A stretch of 60,204 bases of DNA from Allonocardiopsis opalescens (GTDB taxonomy: Bacteria; Actinomycetota; Actinomycetes; Streptosporangiales; Streptosporangiaceae), in NCBI RefSeq assembly GCF_003002095.1, contig NZ_PVZC01000013.1, forward strand, positions 1-60,204, given 5' to 3'. The notes below the pieces were generated by a model. It was given only the letters and a program-made list of their open reading frames with translations, did no database searches and was not told the DNA's origin. The position numbers and the translations under genes are program-made. Of this stretch, positions 16,385 to 26,244 are shown one piece after another (position 1 is the stretch's first letter; every line of letters starts with the position of its first letter).

Positions 16385-16981
16385 CTACCAGGGGCAGGGG
16401 CCTGCGGCCCGTGCCTGCTGGAGGGTGCGGCCCCACCAGGACAGCTGGTCCAGGGTGGCCGCCGCGGCCGCGTCGAGGTCGGCGTCGGCGCGGGGCCAGC
16501 CGCCGTCGGCGGTGAAGCGGTCCCAGAAGTGCGGGATGCTCACCCCGTCGCGGACGGCGACCGCGTGCAGCTCGGTGAAGACCTGCCGCAGCTGGGCGAC
16601 GGCGTGCAGACCGCCGGACTCCCGGCCGTAGGAGACGAAGGCCACCGGCTTGGCCGCCCATTCGGCGACGTACCAGTCGATGGCCGTCTTCAGCGGCGCG
16701 GGGAAGCTGCGGTTGTACTCCGGGGTGACCACCGCGAACGCGTCCGCGGCGGCCAGCCGCGGGGCGAGGGCGGCCACCTCGGGCGGTGCCGGGTCGTCCT
16801 CGTCGCCGAGGATGTCGGGCAGCCGCGCCTCCGCCAGGTCGACCAGGTCGACGTCCAGGTTCCCGCGCCTGCGGGCCCGGCCGGCGAACCAGTCGGCCAC
16901 GGTCGGGCCGAACCGGCCGCGCCGGGTGCTGGCGATGATGACGGCCAGTCGCAGCCGCTCCTCACCGGTTCGCTTCGGCAT
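16385..16981 (-). CDS. NADPH-dependent FMN reductase family protein
   Basis: 198 residues with the flavodoxin-like fold: LAVIIASTRRGRFGPTVADWF (phosphate-binding loop), VVTPEYNRSFPAPLKTAIDW (the PEYN flavin loop) and KPVAFVSYGRESGG (second flavin loop). It probably uses NADPH to reduce free or bound FMN, or quinones/azo compounds. The ATG at 16981 has a strong GGGAGGAGGG site; an earlier in-frame ATG at 17014 lacks one. Just upstream, in the divergent direction, is the AfsR-like regulator. Confidence 0.86.
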   Translation of the reverse strand: MPKRTGEERLRLAVIIASTRRGRFGPTVADWFAGRARRRGNLDVDLVDLAEARLPDILGDEDDPAPPEVAALAPRLAAADAFAVVTPEYNRSFPAPLKTAIDWYVAEWAAKPVAFVSYGRESGGLHAVAQLRQVFTELHAVAVRDGVSIPHFWDRFTADGGWPRADADLDAAAAATLDQLSWWGRTLQQARAAGPCPW

Positions 16982-17136
16982 CGTCCGCCCTCCTCCCGTT
17001 CTCCGGTCCGACATGGATCACTCTGCCGGAACGGCTTTACCGGAAGTTGACGGTCGCCTTCCGGCCGGCTCCGGTCCGGCCGTAAGGCTGTGACCTGCGG
17101 CCGGATGCGGTCGGCCCCAACCGGGTGCCGCGCCGA

Positions 17137-17142
17137 TATCGT
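17137..17142 (+). promoter_or_regulatory. -10 box (TATCGT) of the AfsR-like regulator gene
   Basis: TATCGT ends 6 nt before the GTG at 17149, consistent with a leaderless transcript. The earlier in-frame GTG at 17125 lies upstream of this box. Confidence 0.45.
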
Positions 17143-17148
17143 CGGTGC

Positions 17149-20100
17149 GTGCGTTTCGGGGTGCTGGGGCCGCTGGCCGTGTGGACCGAGCGCGGCGAGC
17201 CGGTCGCCGTGCCGGGCCTGAAGGTGCGCGCGCTGCTGGCCGACCTGTTGATCAGCGCGGGCCGCCCGGTGCCGGCCGACCGGCTGATCGACGACCTGTG
17301 GCCGGCCGATCCGCCGGGCAACCCGGCCGGCGCGCTGTCGGCCAAGGTGTCGCAGCTGCGCAGGGCGCTGGAGGACGCCGAGCCGGGGGCCCGCGCGCTG
17401 GTGGTGTCGCGTCCGGGCGGCTACCTGCTCGACATCTCGCCCGACCTGCTGGACGCGCAGCGCTTCGAGGCGCTGGCCGACCGGGCCGACAAGGCCGGCG
17501 AGCCGCACGCGCGGGCGGCGCTGCTGGCCGACGCGCTGGCGCTGTGGCGCGGGCCCGCGCTGGCCGACTTCGCCGACGACGCCTTCGCCCGCACCTACAC
17601 CGCGCGGCTGGAGGAGCGCCGGCTCACCGCGCACGAGGACCGGGCCGAGGCCCGGCTGGAGCTGGGCGAGCACGTCCGGCTGGCCGGGGAGTTGACCGAG
17701 CTGGTCGCGGCGCACCCGCTGCGCGAGCGGCTGCGCGCCGCGCAGCTGCGGGCGCTGTACGGCGCGGGCCGGCGCACGGAGGCGCTGGACGGCTACCGCG
17801 AGCTGCGGGAGCGCCTGGCCGAGGAGCTGGGCCTGGACCCGGGGCCGGAGCTGGCGGCCCTGCACCTGGCGATGCTCAACTCCGATCCCGCGCTGCGGCC
17901 GCCCGAGCGGCGGCCGCCACTGGTGGCGGCGCAGGCGCTGCCGGTGCCGCTGACCGAGCTGGTCGGCCGCGAGGAGGCCGTCGCCGAGATCGGGGAGCGG
18001 CTGGCCGTGGAGCGGCTGGTCACCCTCACCGGCCCGGGCGGGGTGGGCAAGACCCGGCTGGCCCTGGAGGTCGCGGCGCGCCGGGCCGGCGGCTTCCCCG
18101 ACGGGGTCCGGCTGGTCGAGCTGGCCGCGCTGCCGGGCGGCTCGGGGGAGGCGCTGACCGATGTGGTGCTGGCGGCGCTGGACGTCAGCGATGCCGCCGG
18201 CCCGCTCACCGCCGTCGACCGGCTGGCCACCGCGATCGGCGCCCGCGAGCTGCTGCTGGTGCTGGACAACTGCGAGCACGTGGTGGAGGAGGTCGCGGAG
18301 CTGGCCGAGCGGCTGCTGCGGGCCGCCCCGGGGCTGCGGGTGCTGGCCACCAGCCGGGAGCCGCTGGCGGTGCACGGCGAGTCGGTGTGGAATGTGCCGC
18401 CGCTGGACGTGCCCGACCGGGCCGCGGCGGCCGAGCCCGAGCTGCTGGAGCGGTGCGGCGCGGTGCGGCTGTTCGTCTCCCTCGCCCGCTCGGCCGACCG
18501 CGGCTTCACTCTGGACGCCGGTACCGCCCCGGCGGTGGCGGTGCTCTGCCGCCGCCTCGACGGCATCCCACTCGCGCTGGAGCTGGCCGCCAACCGGGTG
18601 CGGGCGCTGGGGGTGCACGGCCTGGTGGAGCGGCTGGACGACCGCTTCCGACTGCTGGCCACCGGCCACCGGGGCCGTCCGCCGCGGCAGCGCACCCTGA
18701 CGGCGATGATCGACTGGAGCTGGGAGCTGCTGACCGGCCCGGAGCGGGCGGTGCTGCGCCGGCTGGCCGTGCACGCCGACGGCTGCACGATCGAGGCGGC
18801 CGAAGCGGTCTGCGCCGACGCCGAACTCCCGGCCGGCGAGGTGCTCGACGTGCTGTCCCGGCTGGTGGACCGCTCGCTGGTGGTGGCGGTGCACAGCGCC
18901 GACGGCACCCGCTACCGGCTGCTGGAGTCCGTCTCGGCCTACGGCCTGGACCGGCTGGCCGAGGCCGGGGAGACCGCCGAGGTCCGCGCCCGCCACCAGC
19001 ACCACTACGCCCGGCTGGCCGAGGTCTCGGCGCCGCTGCTGCACGGCTCGGGCCAGCGGGCGCGGCTGCGGCGGCTCACCGCGGAGGCGGCGAACCTGCG
19101 CGCCGCCGTCGACGGCGCGCTCGCCGACGGGCGGCCGGAGACGGCCTTGCGGATCACCTGCGCGCTGCTGTGGTTCTGGTTCCTGCGCGGGCGGCTGGGC
19201 GAGGCCCGCCGCACCGTGCAGGCGGTGCTGGCCGCCGACGACGGCAGCCGCCCCGAGCTGGCCGCCAGGGCGGCGGCGTGGAGCGCGGGCTTCGCCGTCC
19301 AGCTGGGCGACGGCGCCGACTGGGGGCGGCGCCGCGACGCCGCGCTGGCCCGCTTCGAGGGGGTCGACGACCCGCTCGGCCGCGCCATGGCCGAGTGGTG
19401 GCTGGCCCTCAGCGGCAGCGACTCCAGCGACCTCGCGGCGGGCGACGCGCTGCTCGACCGGGCCGAGGCGGTCTTCGCCGCCCACGGCGACGACTGGGGC
19501 ACCGCCGCCGCGCTGACGGTGCGCGCCAAGCACGCCCACGCCAGGGGCGACACCGCCGCCCTGACCGCCGCGGCGGAGGCGAGCGCCCGCCTGTTCGAGC
19601 GGCTGGGCGACGGCTGGGGCCTGCTCCAGTCGACGGAGTGGCTGGCCGCGCGGGCCGAGCTGGCCGGCGACTACGGCGAGGCGGCCCGGCTGCACCGGGA
19701 CGGCCTGCGCACCGCCGAGCTGCTGGAGCTGTGGCCCGTCGTGGCGGGCCAGCTGGCCTGGCTGAGCTGGACCGCGCTGCAGACCCGCGACTTCGGCACG
19801 GCCCGCGCCTACGGTGAGCGGGCGCGGCGGCTGTACGCCGAGCAGGGCTCGACCTTCGGCACGATCTTCGCCGACCTCGTGCTCGGCCACACCGCCCGCA
19901 AGACCGGCGAGCTCGACACCGCGGCGCGGCACCTGGAGCCCATCCTGGCGAACTCCCCCAGGCAGGACACCGGCGAGGGGCTGCCGCTGCACCTGACGCT
20001 GATCCTGACCGAGCTGGGCTTCGTCGCCGAGCTGCGCGGTGACGCGGCCGCCGCGTACGCGCTGCACCTGGAGGCCCTCATGATCGCCCGGGAGGTGGCG

Positions 20101-20379
20101 CCGCGCCGCGACGGCTCGCTGGCGCTGGAAGGGCTGGCCGGGGCGCTGGCCCTGGCCGGGCGGCCTGGTCCGGCGGCACGGCTGCTGGGCGCGGCCGCCG
20201 CCGGCCGCGCCGCGGCCGCCACACCGTGCTCCCCCGCCGAGCAGGCCGACGTGGACCGCATCGCGGCCGGGGTGCGCACCGCGCTGGGCGCCGAGGCGTA
20301 CGCCGCCGAGTACGAGCGGGGCCGTTCGCTGGACGCCGACGAGGCGCTCGAACTGGCGCGGGCGGCCGCGCCGGGCTGA
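17149..20379 (+). CDS. AfsR/SARP-type transcriptional regulator with NB-ARC and TPR domains
   Basis: 1076 residues. Order of parts: OmpR-type winged helix (about 1-90, beginning VRFGVLGPLAV), bacterial transcriptional activation domain of helices (about 95-240, ending ELGLDPGPELAALH), NB-ARC STAND ATPase with Walker A GPGGVGKTRL near 290, Walker B LLLVLDNCEHV, the sensor ATSREPL, the GxP motif GIPLALELA and a winged-helix block to about 650, then TPR-like helical repeats to the end. This is the architecture of large signal-gated activators of secondary metabolism and development. No biosynthetic genes are nearby; its closest neighbours are the divergent FMN reductase and the RibD-like reductase. 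The GTG start begins exactly at the domain and is leaderless by appearance. Confidence 0.9.
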   Translation: MRFGVLGPLAVWTERGEPVAVPGLKVRALLADLLISAGRPVPADRLIDDLWPADPPGNPAGALSAKVSQLRRALEDAEPGARALVVSRPGGYLLDISPDLLDAQRFEALADRADKAGEPHARAALLADALALWRGPALADFADDAFARTYTARLEERRLTAHEDRAEARLELGEHVRLAGELTELVAAHPLRERLRAAQLRALYGAGRRTEALDGYRELRERLAEELGLDPGPELAALHLAMLNSDPALRPPERRPPLVAAQALPVPLTELVGREEAVAEIGERLAVERLVTLTGPGGVGKTRLALEVAARRAGGFPDGVRLVELAALPGGSGEALTDVVLAALDVSDAAGPLTAVDRLATAIGARELLLVLDNCEHVVEEVAELAERLLRAAPGLRVLATSREPLAVHGESVWNVPPLDVPDRAAAAEPELLERCGAVRLFVSLARSADRGFTLDAGTAPAVAVLCRRLDGIPLALELAANRVRALGVHGLVERLDDRFRLLATGHRGRPPRQRTLTAMIDWSWELLTGPERAVLRRLAVHADGCTIEAAEAVCADAELPAGEVLDVLSRLVDRSLVVAVHSADGTRYRLLESVSAYGLDRLAEAGETAEVRARHQHHYARLAEVSAPLLHGSGQRARLRRLTAEAANLRAAVDGALADGRPETALRITCALLWFWFLRGRLGEARRTVQAVLAADDGSRPELAARAAAWSAGFAVQLGDGADWGRRRDAALARFEGVDDPLGRAMAEWWLALSGSDSSDLAAGDALLDRAEAVFAAHGDDWGTAAALTVRAKHAHARGDTAALTAAAEASARLFERLGDGWGLLQSTEWLAARAELAGDYGEAARLHRDGLRTAELLELWPVVAGQLAWLSWTALQTRDFGTARAYGERARRLYAEQGSTFGTIFADLVLGHTARKTGELDTAARHLEPILANSPRQDTGEGLPLHLTLILTELGFVAELRGDAAAAYALHLEALMIAREVAPRRDGSLALEGLAGALALAGRPGPAARLLGAAAAGRAAAATPCSPAEQADVDRIAAGVRTALGAEAYAAEYERGRSLDADEALELARAAAPG

Positions 20380-20415
20380 GCCGGACGGCGGCGGGCCGGA
20401 CCGGGCCGTCCCCGG

Positions 20416-20967
20416 TCAGCCCCCGGCCGACCGGTCGGCCGCCGGCAGGGCGAGCAGGAACTCCACCTCCGTCTGCACCGCGCCGCCGCCGAAGTCGCGC
20501 TCGCGGGCGCGGCCGGAGGCGGTAAAGCCGTGCTTGGTGTAGAAGCGGTGCGACTGCGGGGTGTCGCGCATGGTCCACAGCTGCGCGAGGGGGTGGCCGG
20601 CGGCGGTCAGCCGGGCCAGCGAGTGGCGCAGCAGCGCGGCGGCCGCGCCGGTGCCCCAGGCGTCGGGGTGGGCGTAACAGCCCTTGATCTCGGCGGCGCC
20701 GGGCCGGTCGGGCGAGGGGGCCGTCATGACGAAGGCGGCGGGCCGGCCGTGCAGCCGGGCCAGCAGCACGGTGGCCGGCCCTGGCTGGGCCAGCACCGCG
20801 CCCCACCTGCCGCGGCGCTCGGCGGCCAGGGCGGCCAGCCGGTCGGCGGGAAACAACCGACCGAAGGCGGCGGCCCAGGCGTCGGCGTGCACGGTGCCGA
20901 CGGCGGCGGCGTCGGCCGGGGTGGCGGGGGCGATGGTGAGCCCGGGCGGCCCGGAGGGCGGCGTCAT
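20416..20967 (-). CDS. GNAT-family N-acetyltransferase
   Basis: 183 residues. The central strand-loop EIKGCYAHPDAWGTGAAAALLRHSL is the acetyl-CoA pyrophosphate-binding motif (here W-G-T-G-A in place of the usual Q/RGxGxG/A). LAQLWTMRDTPQSHRFYTKHGFTASG is motif B of the fold. Substrate unknown. Its ATG overlaps the stop of the DeoR-type regulator by four bases (ATGA), so it is the second gene of a two-gene operon and may be part of the sugar or nucleoside response that regulator controls. Confidence 0.86.
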   Translation of the reverse strand: MTPPSGPPGLTIAPATPADAAAVGTVHADAWAAAFGRLFPADRLAALAAERRGRWGAVLAQPGPATVLLARLHGRPAAFVMTAPSPDRPGAAEIKGCYAHPDAWGTGAAAALLRHSLARLTAAGHPLAQLWTMRDTPQSHRFYTKHGFTASGRARERDFGGGAVQTEVEFLLALPAADRSAGG

Positions 20968-21758
20968 GCCGGGCCGGGCGCGACGTGGACGCGGGTGCCC
21001 TGCGCAGTGAGGTCGGCGAGCACGCCTTCGTCGGCGCGGGAGTCGGTGACCAGGTGGTGCAGCCGCTCGGGCGGCACCGTCTGGACCATGGTGTCGACGC
21101 CGACCTTGGTGTGGTCGGCGAGGACCACCACCTCCTGGGCGGCCGAGGCGAGGGCGCGGTCGACGCTGGCCACCAGGGGGTTGGGGGTGCTCAGGCCGCG
21201 CTCGGCGGTGAGGCCGTTGCCGGAGACGAAGGCCAGCCGGACCCGCAGCCCGGCCAGGGACTGCTCGGCGGCGCTGCCGACCAGGGCGAGGATGGAGCCG
21301 CGCAGGGTGCCGCCGGTGAGCACCACCTCGGCGGCGGGGGCGGCGGCCAGCACCTGGGCGACCAGCAGCGAGTTGGTGACCACGGTGAGGCCGCGCACCG
21401 CGACCAGCCGCCGGGCCAGCGCCTCGGTGGTGGTGCCGGCGCCCAGCACGACGGCGTCGTCCTCGGCGACCATGGCGGCGGCGGCCTGCGCGATGGCGGC
21501 CTTCTCCTCGGCGGCCTGGCGGGTCTTCTGCGAGTAGCTGGGCTCGTGGGCGAGCCGGCCGGGCAGCGCCGCGCCGCCGCGCCTGCGGTCGAGCAGGCCC
21601 TCGGCCTCCAAGGCCCGCACGTCGCGGCGGACGGTGACCTCCGACGCCTGCACCTGGGCGGCCAGCTCGCGCACGGAGACGGCGCCGGTGGCGCGCACCA
21701 GCTCCACGATGCGCTTGCGCCGCTCGGCCGCGAACGCGGGCCGGTCCTGAAGTGTCAT
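20964..21758 (-). CDS. DeoR/GlpR-family transcriptional regulator
   Basis: 264 residues. The N-terminal helix-turn-helix ERRKRIVELVRATGAVSVRELAAQVQASEVTVRRDVRALE followed by EGLLDRRRGGA is diagnostic of the DeoR family. The C-terminal sensor domain has VVLGAGTTTEALARRL, VVTNSLLVA, EVVLTGGTLR and VVLADHTKVG, the sugar-phosphate-binding isomerase-like fold. Ligand probably a phosphorylated sugar. Start: GGTGAGG lies 9 bases before the ATG at 21758; the ATG at 21767 is too close to that site. The frame remains open to 22019, beyond an iron box, but that region has no coding signature. Operon with the GNAT gene. Confidence 0.9.
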   Translation of the reverse strand: MTLQDRPAFAAERRKRIVELVRATGAVSVRELAAQVQASEVTVRRDVRALEAEGLLDRRRGGAALPGRLAHEPSYSQKTRQAAEEKAAIAQAAAAMVAEDDAVVLGAGTTTEALARRLVAVRGLTVVTNSLLVAQVLAAAPAAEVVLTGGTLRGSILALVGSAAEQSLAGLRVRLAFVSGNGLTAERGLSTPNPLVASVDRALASAAQEVVVLADHTKVGVDTMVQTVPPERLHHLVTDSRADEGVLADLTAQGTRVHVAPGPA

Positions 21759-21996
21759 ACCGGCCATCCTCACCGAGGACGGCGCCGGGCACAAAACGAT
21801 TCCGGGGCGGGCCCGGTCCCTCCGCGCAGCAGGACCGGGGCCGCCCCGGAGCGGGGCGCGTTCCGGCGCCGGCACCGCCGTGGCGAGCAGCGCCCGCGAG
21901 CGGGCGGTGGCGTGCCGGGGCCGAGGCGTCCCGTGCGGCCGCCGGGTCTCCCGCATGATCCCCGGAGGCCGGCCGGCTGACGGCTCCACCGTCAAC

Positions 21997-22015
21997 TTAG
22001 GCAAGGCATACCTAA
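21997..22015. promoter_or_regulatory. Iron box (DtxR/IdeR/DmdR-type operator)
   Basis: TTAGGCAAGGCATACCTAA matches the 19-bp consensus TTAGGTTAGGCTAACCTAA at 15 positions and keeps both TTAGG/CCTAA arms. It lies 239 bp before the DeoR start (same transcriptional side) and 31 bp beyond the 3' end of the PH-domain gene. No siderophore or iron gene adjoins it in the window. Confidence 0.7.
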
Positions 22016-22045
22016 TCACGCCCGCCGCGCCGGGTCAAGGGCTCG

Positions 22046-22594
22046 TCAGCCGAGCGCGAGCACCACCAGCAGGGCCAGCACCGGTCCGCCCAGCGCGGCC
22101 AGCGCCGGGACCGACCAGCTGACAGCGGTGGCGGCGTCGCCGGCACCGGCCGCGCGGCCCTGGGCCGCCGCCTCGGCGATGCGCCGCTCGGCCGCGGCCG
22201 GCACGGTCGGCCGCGCGCCGGGGCGCGGCCGCCGGGAGCGCATCCGCTCGCGCAGCGCCCAGGCGCGGATGGTCCGCCCGTCGTCGGTGCGCACCCGCAG
22301 CACGTCGGTGACGTCGACGGAGTCCAGCGCGGCCCAGGGCACGTACGCGGTGCGCAGCGGGTTCACCACCCGCAGCCCGCCGGGCTCCACCCGCACGCGG
22401 GGGCGCAGGAACAGCACGTAGACCACGCCCACGCTGGCCAGGATCAGCGCCGCCGCCAGCAGCGCCAGGTGGTCGTCGCCGCGCACCGCGAGGTCGACCA
22501 GGTTCAGCGCGGCGATCAGCACCCAGATCCAGCTCATCAGCACCGCCGGGACCGAGCGGAACACCTCGGGGCGGCCCTGCTCGGTGGAGGTCAC
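22046..22594 (-). CDS. PH-domain-containing membrane protein
   Basis: 182 residues. Two N-terminal transmembrane helices ([16 protein letters not shown] and [20 protein letters not shown]) are followed by a bacterial PH-like beta domain ([30 protein letters not shown], then [16 protein letters not shown]), a basic linker, and a C-terminal hydrophobic helix. This is the common actinobacterial membrane-PH layout. The GTG start overlaps the stop of adenosine deaminase (GTGA), so translation is coupled to it. An internal ATG 20 codons on is less likely because it would lose the overlap. Role unknown. Confidence 0.83.
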   Translation of the reverse strand: MTSTEQGRPEVFRSVPAVLMSWIWVLIAALNLVDLAVRGDDHLALLAAALILASVGVVYVLFLRPRVRVEPGGLRVVNPLRTAYVPWAALDSVDVTDVLRVRTDDGRTIRAWALRERMRSRRPRPGARPTVPAAAERRIAEAAAQGRAAGAGDAATAVSWSVPALAALGGPVLALLVVLALG

Positions 22595-23715
22595 CGCTCC
22601 GCCCCGCCCACGGCCCACTTCAGCCGGGCGAAGCCGGGCTTGATGACGCCGTTGATCAGCGCCAGCCGCTCGTCGAAGGGGATGAAGGCCGACTTCATCG
22701 CGTTCACGGTGAACCACTCGATGTCGTCCCAGCCGTAGCCGAAGGCGTCGACCAGCTCGGCGAACTCCCGCGACAGGCTGGTGCCGCTCATCAGCCGGTT
22801 GTCGGTGTTCACGGTGACCCGGAAGCGCAGCCGCCGCAGCAGCCCGATGGGGTGCTCGGCGATGGACGGGGCCGCGCCCGTCTGCACATTGGAGCTGGGG
22901 CACATCTCCAGCGGCACCCGCTTGTCGCGCACGTAGGCGGCCAGCCGGCCCAGCTTGGCACCGTCGCCCGCGCCCTCGGCGCCCTCGGGGACGGCGATGT
23001 CGTCGACGATGCGCACGCCGTGGCCGAGCCGGTCGGCGCCGCACCACTGGAGCGCCTGCCAGATGGACGGCAGCCCGAAGGCCTCGCCCGCGTGGATGGT
23101 GAAGTGCGCGTTCTCGCGCTGGAGGTACTCGAAGGCGGCGAGGTGGCGGGTGGGCGGGTGCCCGGCCTCCGCCCCGGCGATGTCGAAGCCGACCACGCCG
23201 ACGTCGCGGTAGCGGACCGCCAGTTCGGCGATCTCGCTGGACCTGGCGGCGTGCCGCATCGCGGTGAGCAGGGTGCCGACCCGGATCGGGCGGCCGGCCT
23301 CGGCCGCGCGGCGCTCGCCGGCGCGGAAGCCGTCGAGCACCGCCTCCACCACCTGTTCGAGGCTGAGGCCCGCCTCCAGGTGGTTCTCCGGCGCGAAGCG
23401 CACCTCGGCGTAGACGACGCCGTCGGCGGCCAGGTCCTCGGCGCACTCGGCGGCCACCCGCGCCAGCGCGGCGGCCGTCTGCATGACGCCGACGGTGTGG
23501 CCGAAGGTCTCCAGGTAGCGCTCCAGCGACCCGGAGTCGGCGGCCTCGGCGAACCAGGCGCCGAGCGCGGCGGCGTCGGCGGCCGGCAGCCCGCGGTAGC
23601 CGGTCTCGTCGGCCAGTTCGAGGATCGTCTGCGGCCGCAGCCCGCCGTCCAGGTGGTCGTGCAGGAGCACCTTGGGCGCGGTACGGATCCGCTCGTGGGA
23701 GGGCTTGTCCGTCAT
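22591..23715 (-). CDS. add: Adenosine deaminase
   Basis: 374 residues. Metal ligands are visible in LLHDHLDGG (HxH), [11 protein letters not shown] (His and catalytic Glu region), LGHGVRI and [11 protein letters not shown]. The long [21 protein letters not shown] start is typical of the actinobacterial enzyme. It converts adenosine and deoxyadenosine to inosine forms, feeding the phosphorylase at 11989. It is the first gene of a pair with the PH-domain gene and faces the divergent ManC-like gene across 208 bp that contain two palindromes. Confidence 0.94.
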   Translation of the reverse strand: MTDKPSHERIRTAPKVLLHDHLDGGLRPQTILELADETGYRGLPAADAAALGAWFAEAADSGSLERYLETFGHTVGVMQTAAALARVAAECAEDLAADGVVYAEVRFAPENHLEAGLSLEQVVEAVLDGFRAGERRAAEAGRPIRVGTLLTAMRHAARSSEIAELAVRYRDVGVVGFDIAGAEAGHPPTRHLAAFEYLQRENAHFTIHAGEAFGLPSIWQALQWCGADRLGHGVRIVDDIAVPEGAEGAGDGAKLGRLAAYVRDKRVPLEMCPSSNVQTGAAPSIAEHPIGLLRRLRFRVTVNTDNRLMSGTSLSREFAELVDAFGYGWDDIEWFTVNAMKSAFIPFDERLALINGVIKPGFARLKWAVGGAER

Positions 23716-23822
23716 GACCCAACGGTAACGGCCGGTCGGGCCGGTCCGGCCCGCCCGGTACGCGGCGGGCGCGCCGCCCGGGACGGCGGAGAGGTGATCT
23801 CGGCCACAGCACACTTCCCCGA

Positions 23823-23841
23823 AATCGTCAACTTGACGATT
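23823..23841. promoter_or_regulatory. Perfect 19-bp palindrome, probable operator between add and the ManC-like gene
   Basis: AATCGTCAA and TTGACGATT are exact reverse complements around a single C. The surrounding 50 bp are distinctly less GC-rich than the rest of the region, as expected for a promoter. A second, shorter copy of the CGTCA/TGACG arms follows 34 bp further on (centre to centre). Confidence 0.6.
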
Positions 23842-23859
23842 AACGGAGCGGATCCTTAT

Positions 23860-23872
23860 CGTCACATTGACG
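23860..23872. promoter_or_regulatory. Second inverted repeat (CGTCA-3-TGACG) of the add/ManC-like control region
   Basis: The arms repeat the core of the 19-bp palindrome with a wider spacer. Centre-to-centre distance is about three helical turns, which suits two regulator dimers on one DNA face. Confidence 0.5.
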
Positions 23873-23923
23873 CGTATTGCGGCGGGCAAGCCGCGCCGCC
23901 GCGGAGGAATCGAGGACCGCCCG

Positions 23924-24790
23924 ATGTCCCTGACACCGACACACGCCAACGATCCGCACGTCGTCATCGACGCCACCGAGGTCTGCGGCCGCCCCGGACG
24001 GCAGAACCCCTTCCGCGCCATGGGCGGCGAGCCCGGGGTCTCCGACGCCCTCCGCCGCGCCCGCCAGGTCACCAGCGCCGACCGCATCCACCTCGTGGCG
24101 ACGGCCGCCGACAGCGTCCGCGTCGCCGCCGCGGCCGACGCCTTCGAGGTGGCCGGCCTGCTGCTGGTGCCCAGGCCGCCCGGCAGCGCCGCGGCCTTCG
24201 CCCTGGGCACCGCCGCGGCCGCCGCCGACGACTCCGCCGCCACCGTGCTGTGCCTGCCCGCCGACCAGCTCGTCGCGGCCGACGGCCACTGGCAGCTGAC
24301 CGTGCGCCGGATGGTGAAGGCGACCCGGGTGGCCGCCGTCGTCTGCGCCGGGGTCGCCCCGCAGGAGCCGCAGACCGGCTACTGCTACGTCTACGCCCCG
24401 CCCGGGCGCGGCTCGGCCGGGCTGCGCACCGCGCACTCCCTGGACGAGCACCCCGACCGGACCAGCGCCCGGCGCTACCTGCGGGCCCGCAACTACTTCT
24501 GGCACACCCGGCTGCTGGCCTGGCAGGCCGCCGACTTCGCCGAACTGCTGCGCCGGCACGCCCCCCGCCTCGCCGCCGCCGTCGACGCCCACCCCGACGA
24601 GCACCCGGCCGCCTGGCCCCTCGACCGCGACCTGCCGCGCACCCCGGTGGAGCGGGCCGTCATGGCACCGGCGTCCGCCGAAGGCCGGCTCGTCCTGGTC
24701 CCGGCCGTGCTGCGCTGGAACGACCTGGGCGCCGGCGCCCCGCCGCGCCCCTTCGGCGGCACCCGCCCCGACGACCGCTTACCGGCCTGA
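23924..24790 (+). CDS. Degenerate mannose-1-phosphate guanylyltransferase-like (nucleotidyltransferase-fold) protein
   Basis: 288 residues. The order of blocks follows ManC-type nucleotidyltransferases: [15 protein letters not shown] (compare NTAPAIALAA), [11 protein letters not shown] (compare LPSDH), [20 protein letters not shown] (compare GI.PT.PETGYGYI), [20 protein letters not shown] (compare yl..G.y.WNsG.F) and [12 protein letters not shown] (compare GWsDvGsw). The N-terminal nucleotide-binding signature GGxGTRLWPLS is absent, replaced by [18 protein letters not shown], and the LPSDH histidine is Gln. It is therefore probably not a working guanylyltransferase; a binding or regulatory role is possible. 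ATG at 23924 follows GAGGACC. A TTG 57 bp upstream is in frame but lies inside the second palindrome. Confidence 0.7.
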   Translation: MSLTPTHANDPHVVIDATEVCGRPGRQNPFRAMGGEPGVSDALRRARQVTSADRIHLVATAADSVRVAAAADAFEVAGLLLVPRPPGSAAAFALGTAAAAADDSAATVLCLPADQLVAADGHWQLTVRRMVKATRVAAVVCAGVAPQEPQTGYCYVYAPPGRGSAGLRTAHSLDEHPDRTSARRYLRARNYFWHTRLLAWQAADFAELLRRHAPRLAAAVDAHPDEHPAAWPLDRDLPRTPVERAVMAPASAEGRLVLVPAVLRWNDLGAGAPPRPFGGTRPDDRLPA

Positions 24791-24798
24791 GCCCCGCC

Positions 24799-26073
<1,275 letters not shown>

Positions 26074-26170
26074 GCCGGCCCCCCTGCGTCCGTGTCCGTC
26101 CCTCTGCCGACCGGTAGGTTACGCACTCCGGCGGCGCGGCGGCGCACCGGACGGCCCCGGACGCGGCGGC

Positions 26171-26209
26171 GCCCGTCCCCGGCCCGGGGGCAGTGGGCCG
26201 GAGACGGGC
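26171..26209 (-). terminator. Hairpin terminator after the 229-residue exported protein gene
   Basis: GCCCGTC pairs with GACGGGC and CGGCCC with GGGCCG, with a two-base mismatch between, around a 9-base loop. It lies about 35 nt past the stop codon at 26245. Confidence 0.55.
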
Positions 26210-26244
26210 GGCTCAGCGGCGACCGCTCAGCAGCACGCGGCGGC

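Noticed and set aside
16690-20067. A 1125-codon frame antisense to the AfsR-like regulator
   Set aside because: Gln/Arg/Gly-rich shadow with no domain; the plus-strand frame has complete NB-ARC motifs.
17149-20379. Evidence for a biosynthetic gene cluster around the AfsR-like regulator
   Set aside because: No PKS, NRPS, terpene or RiPP genes lie within the window; neighbours are housekeeping genes.
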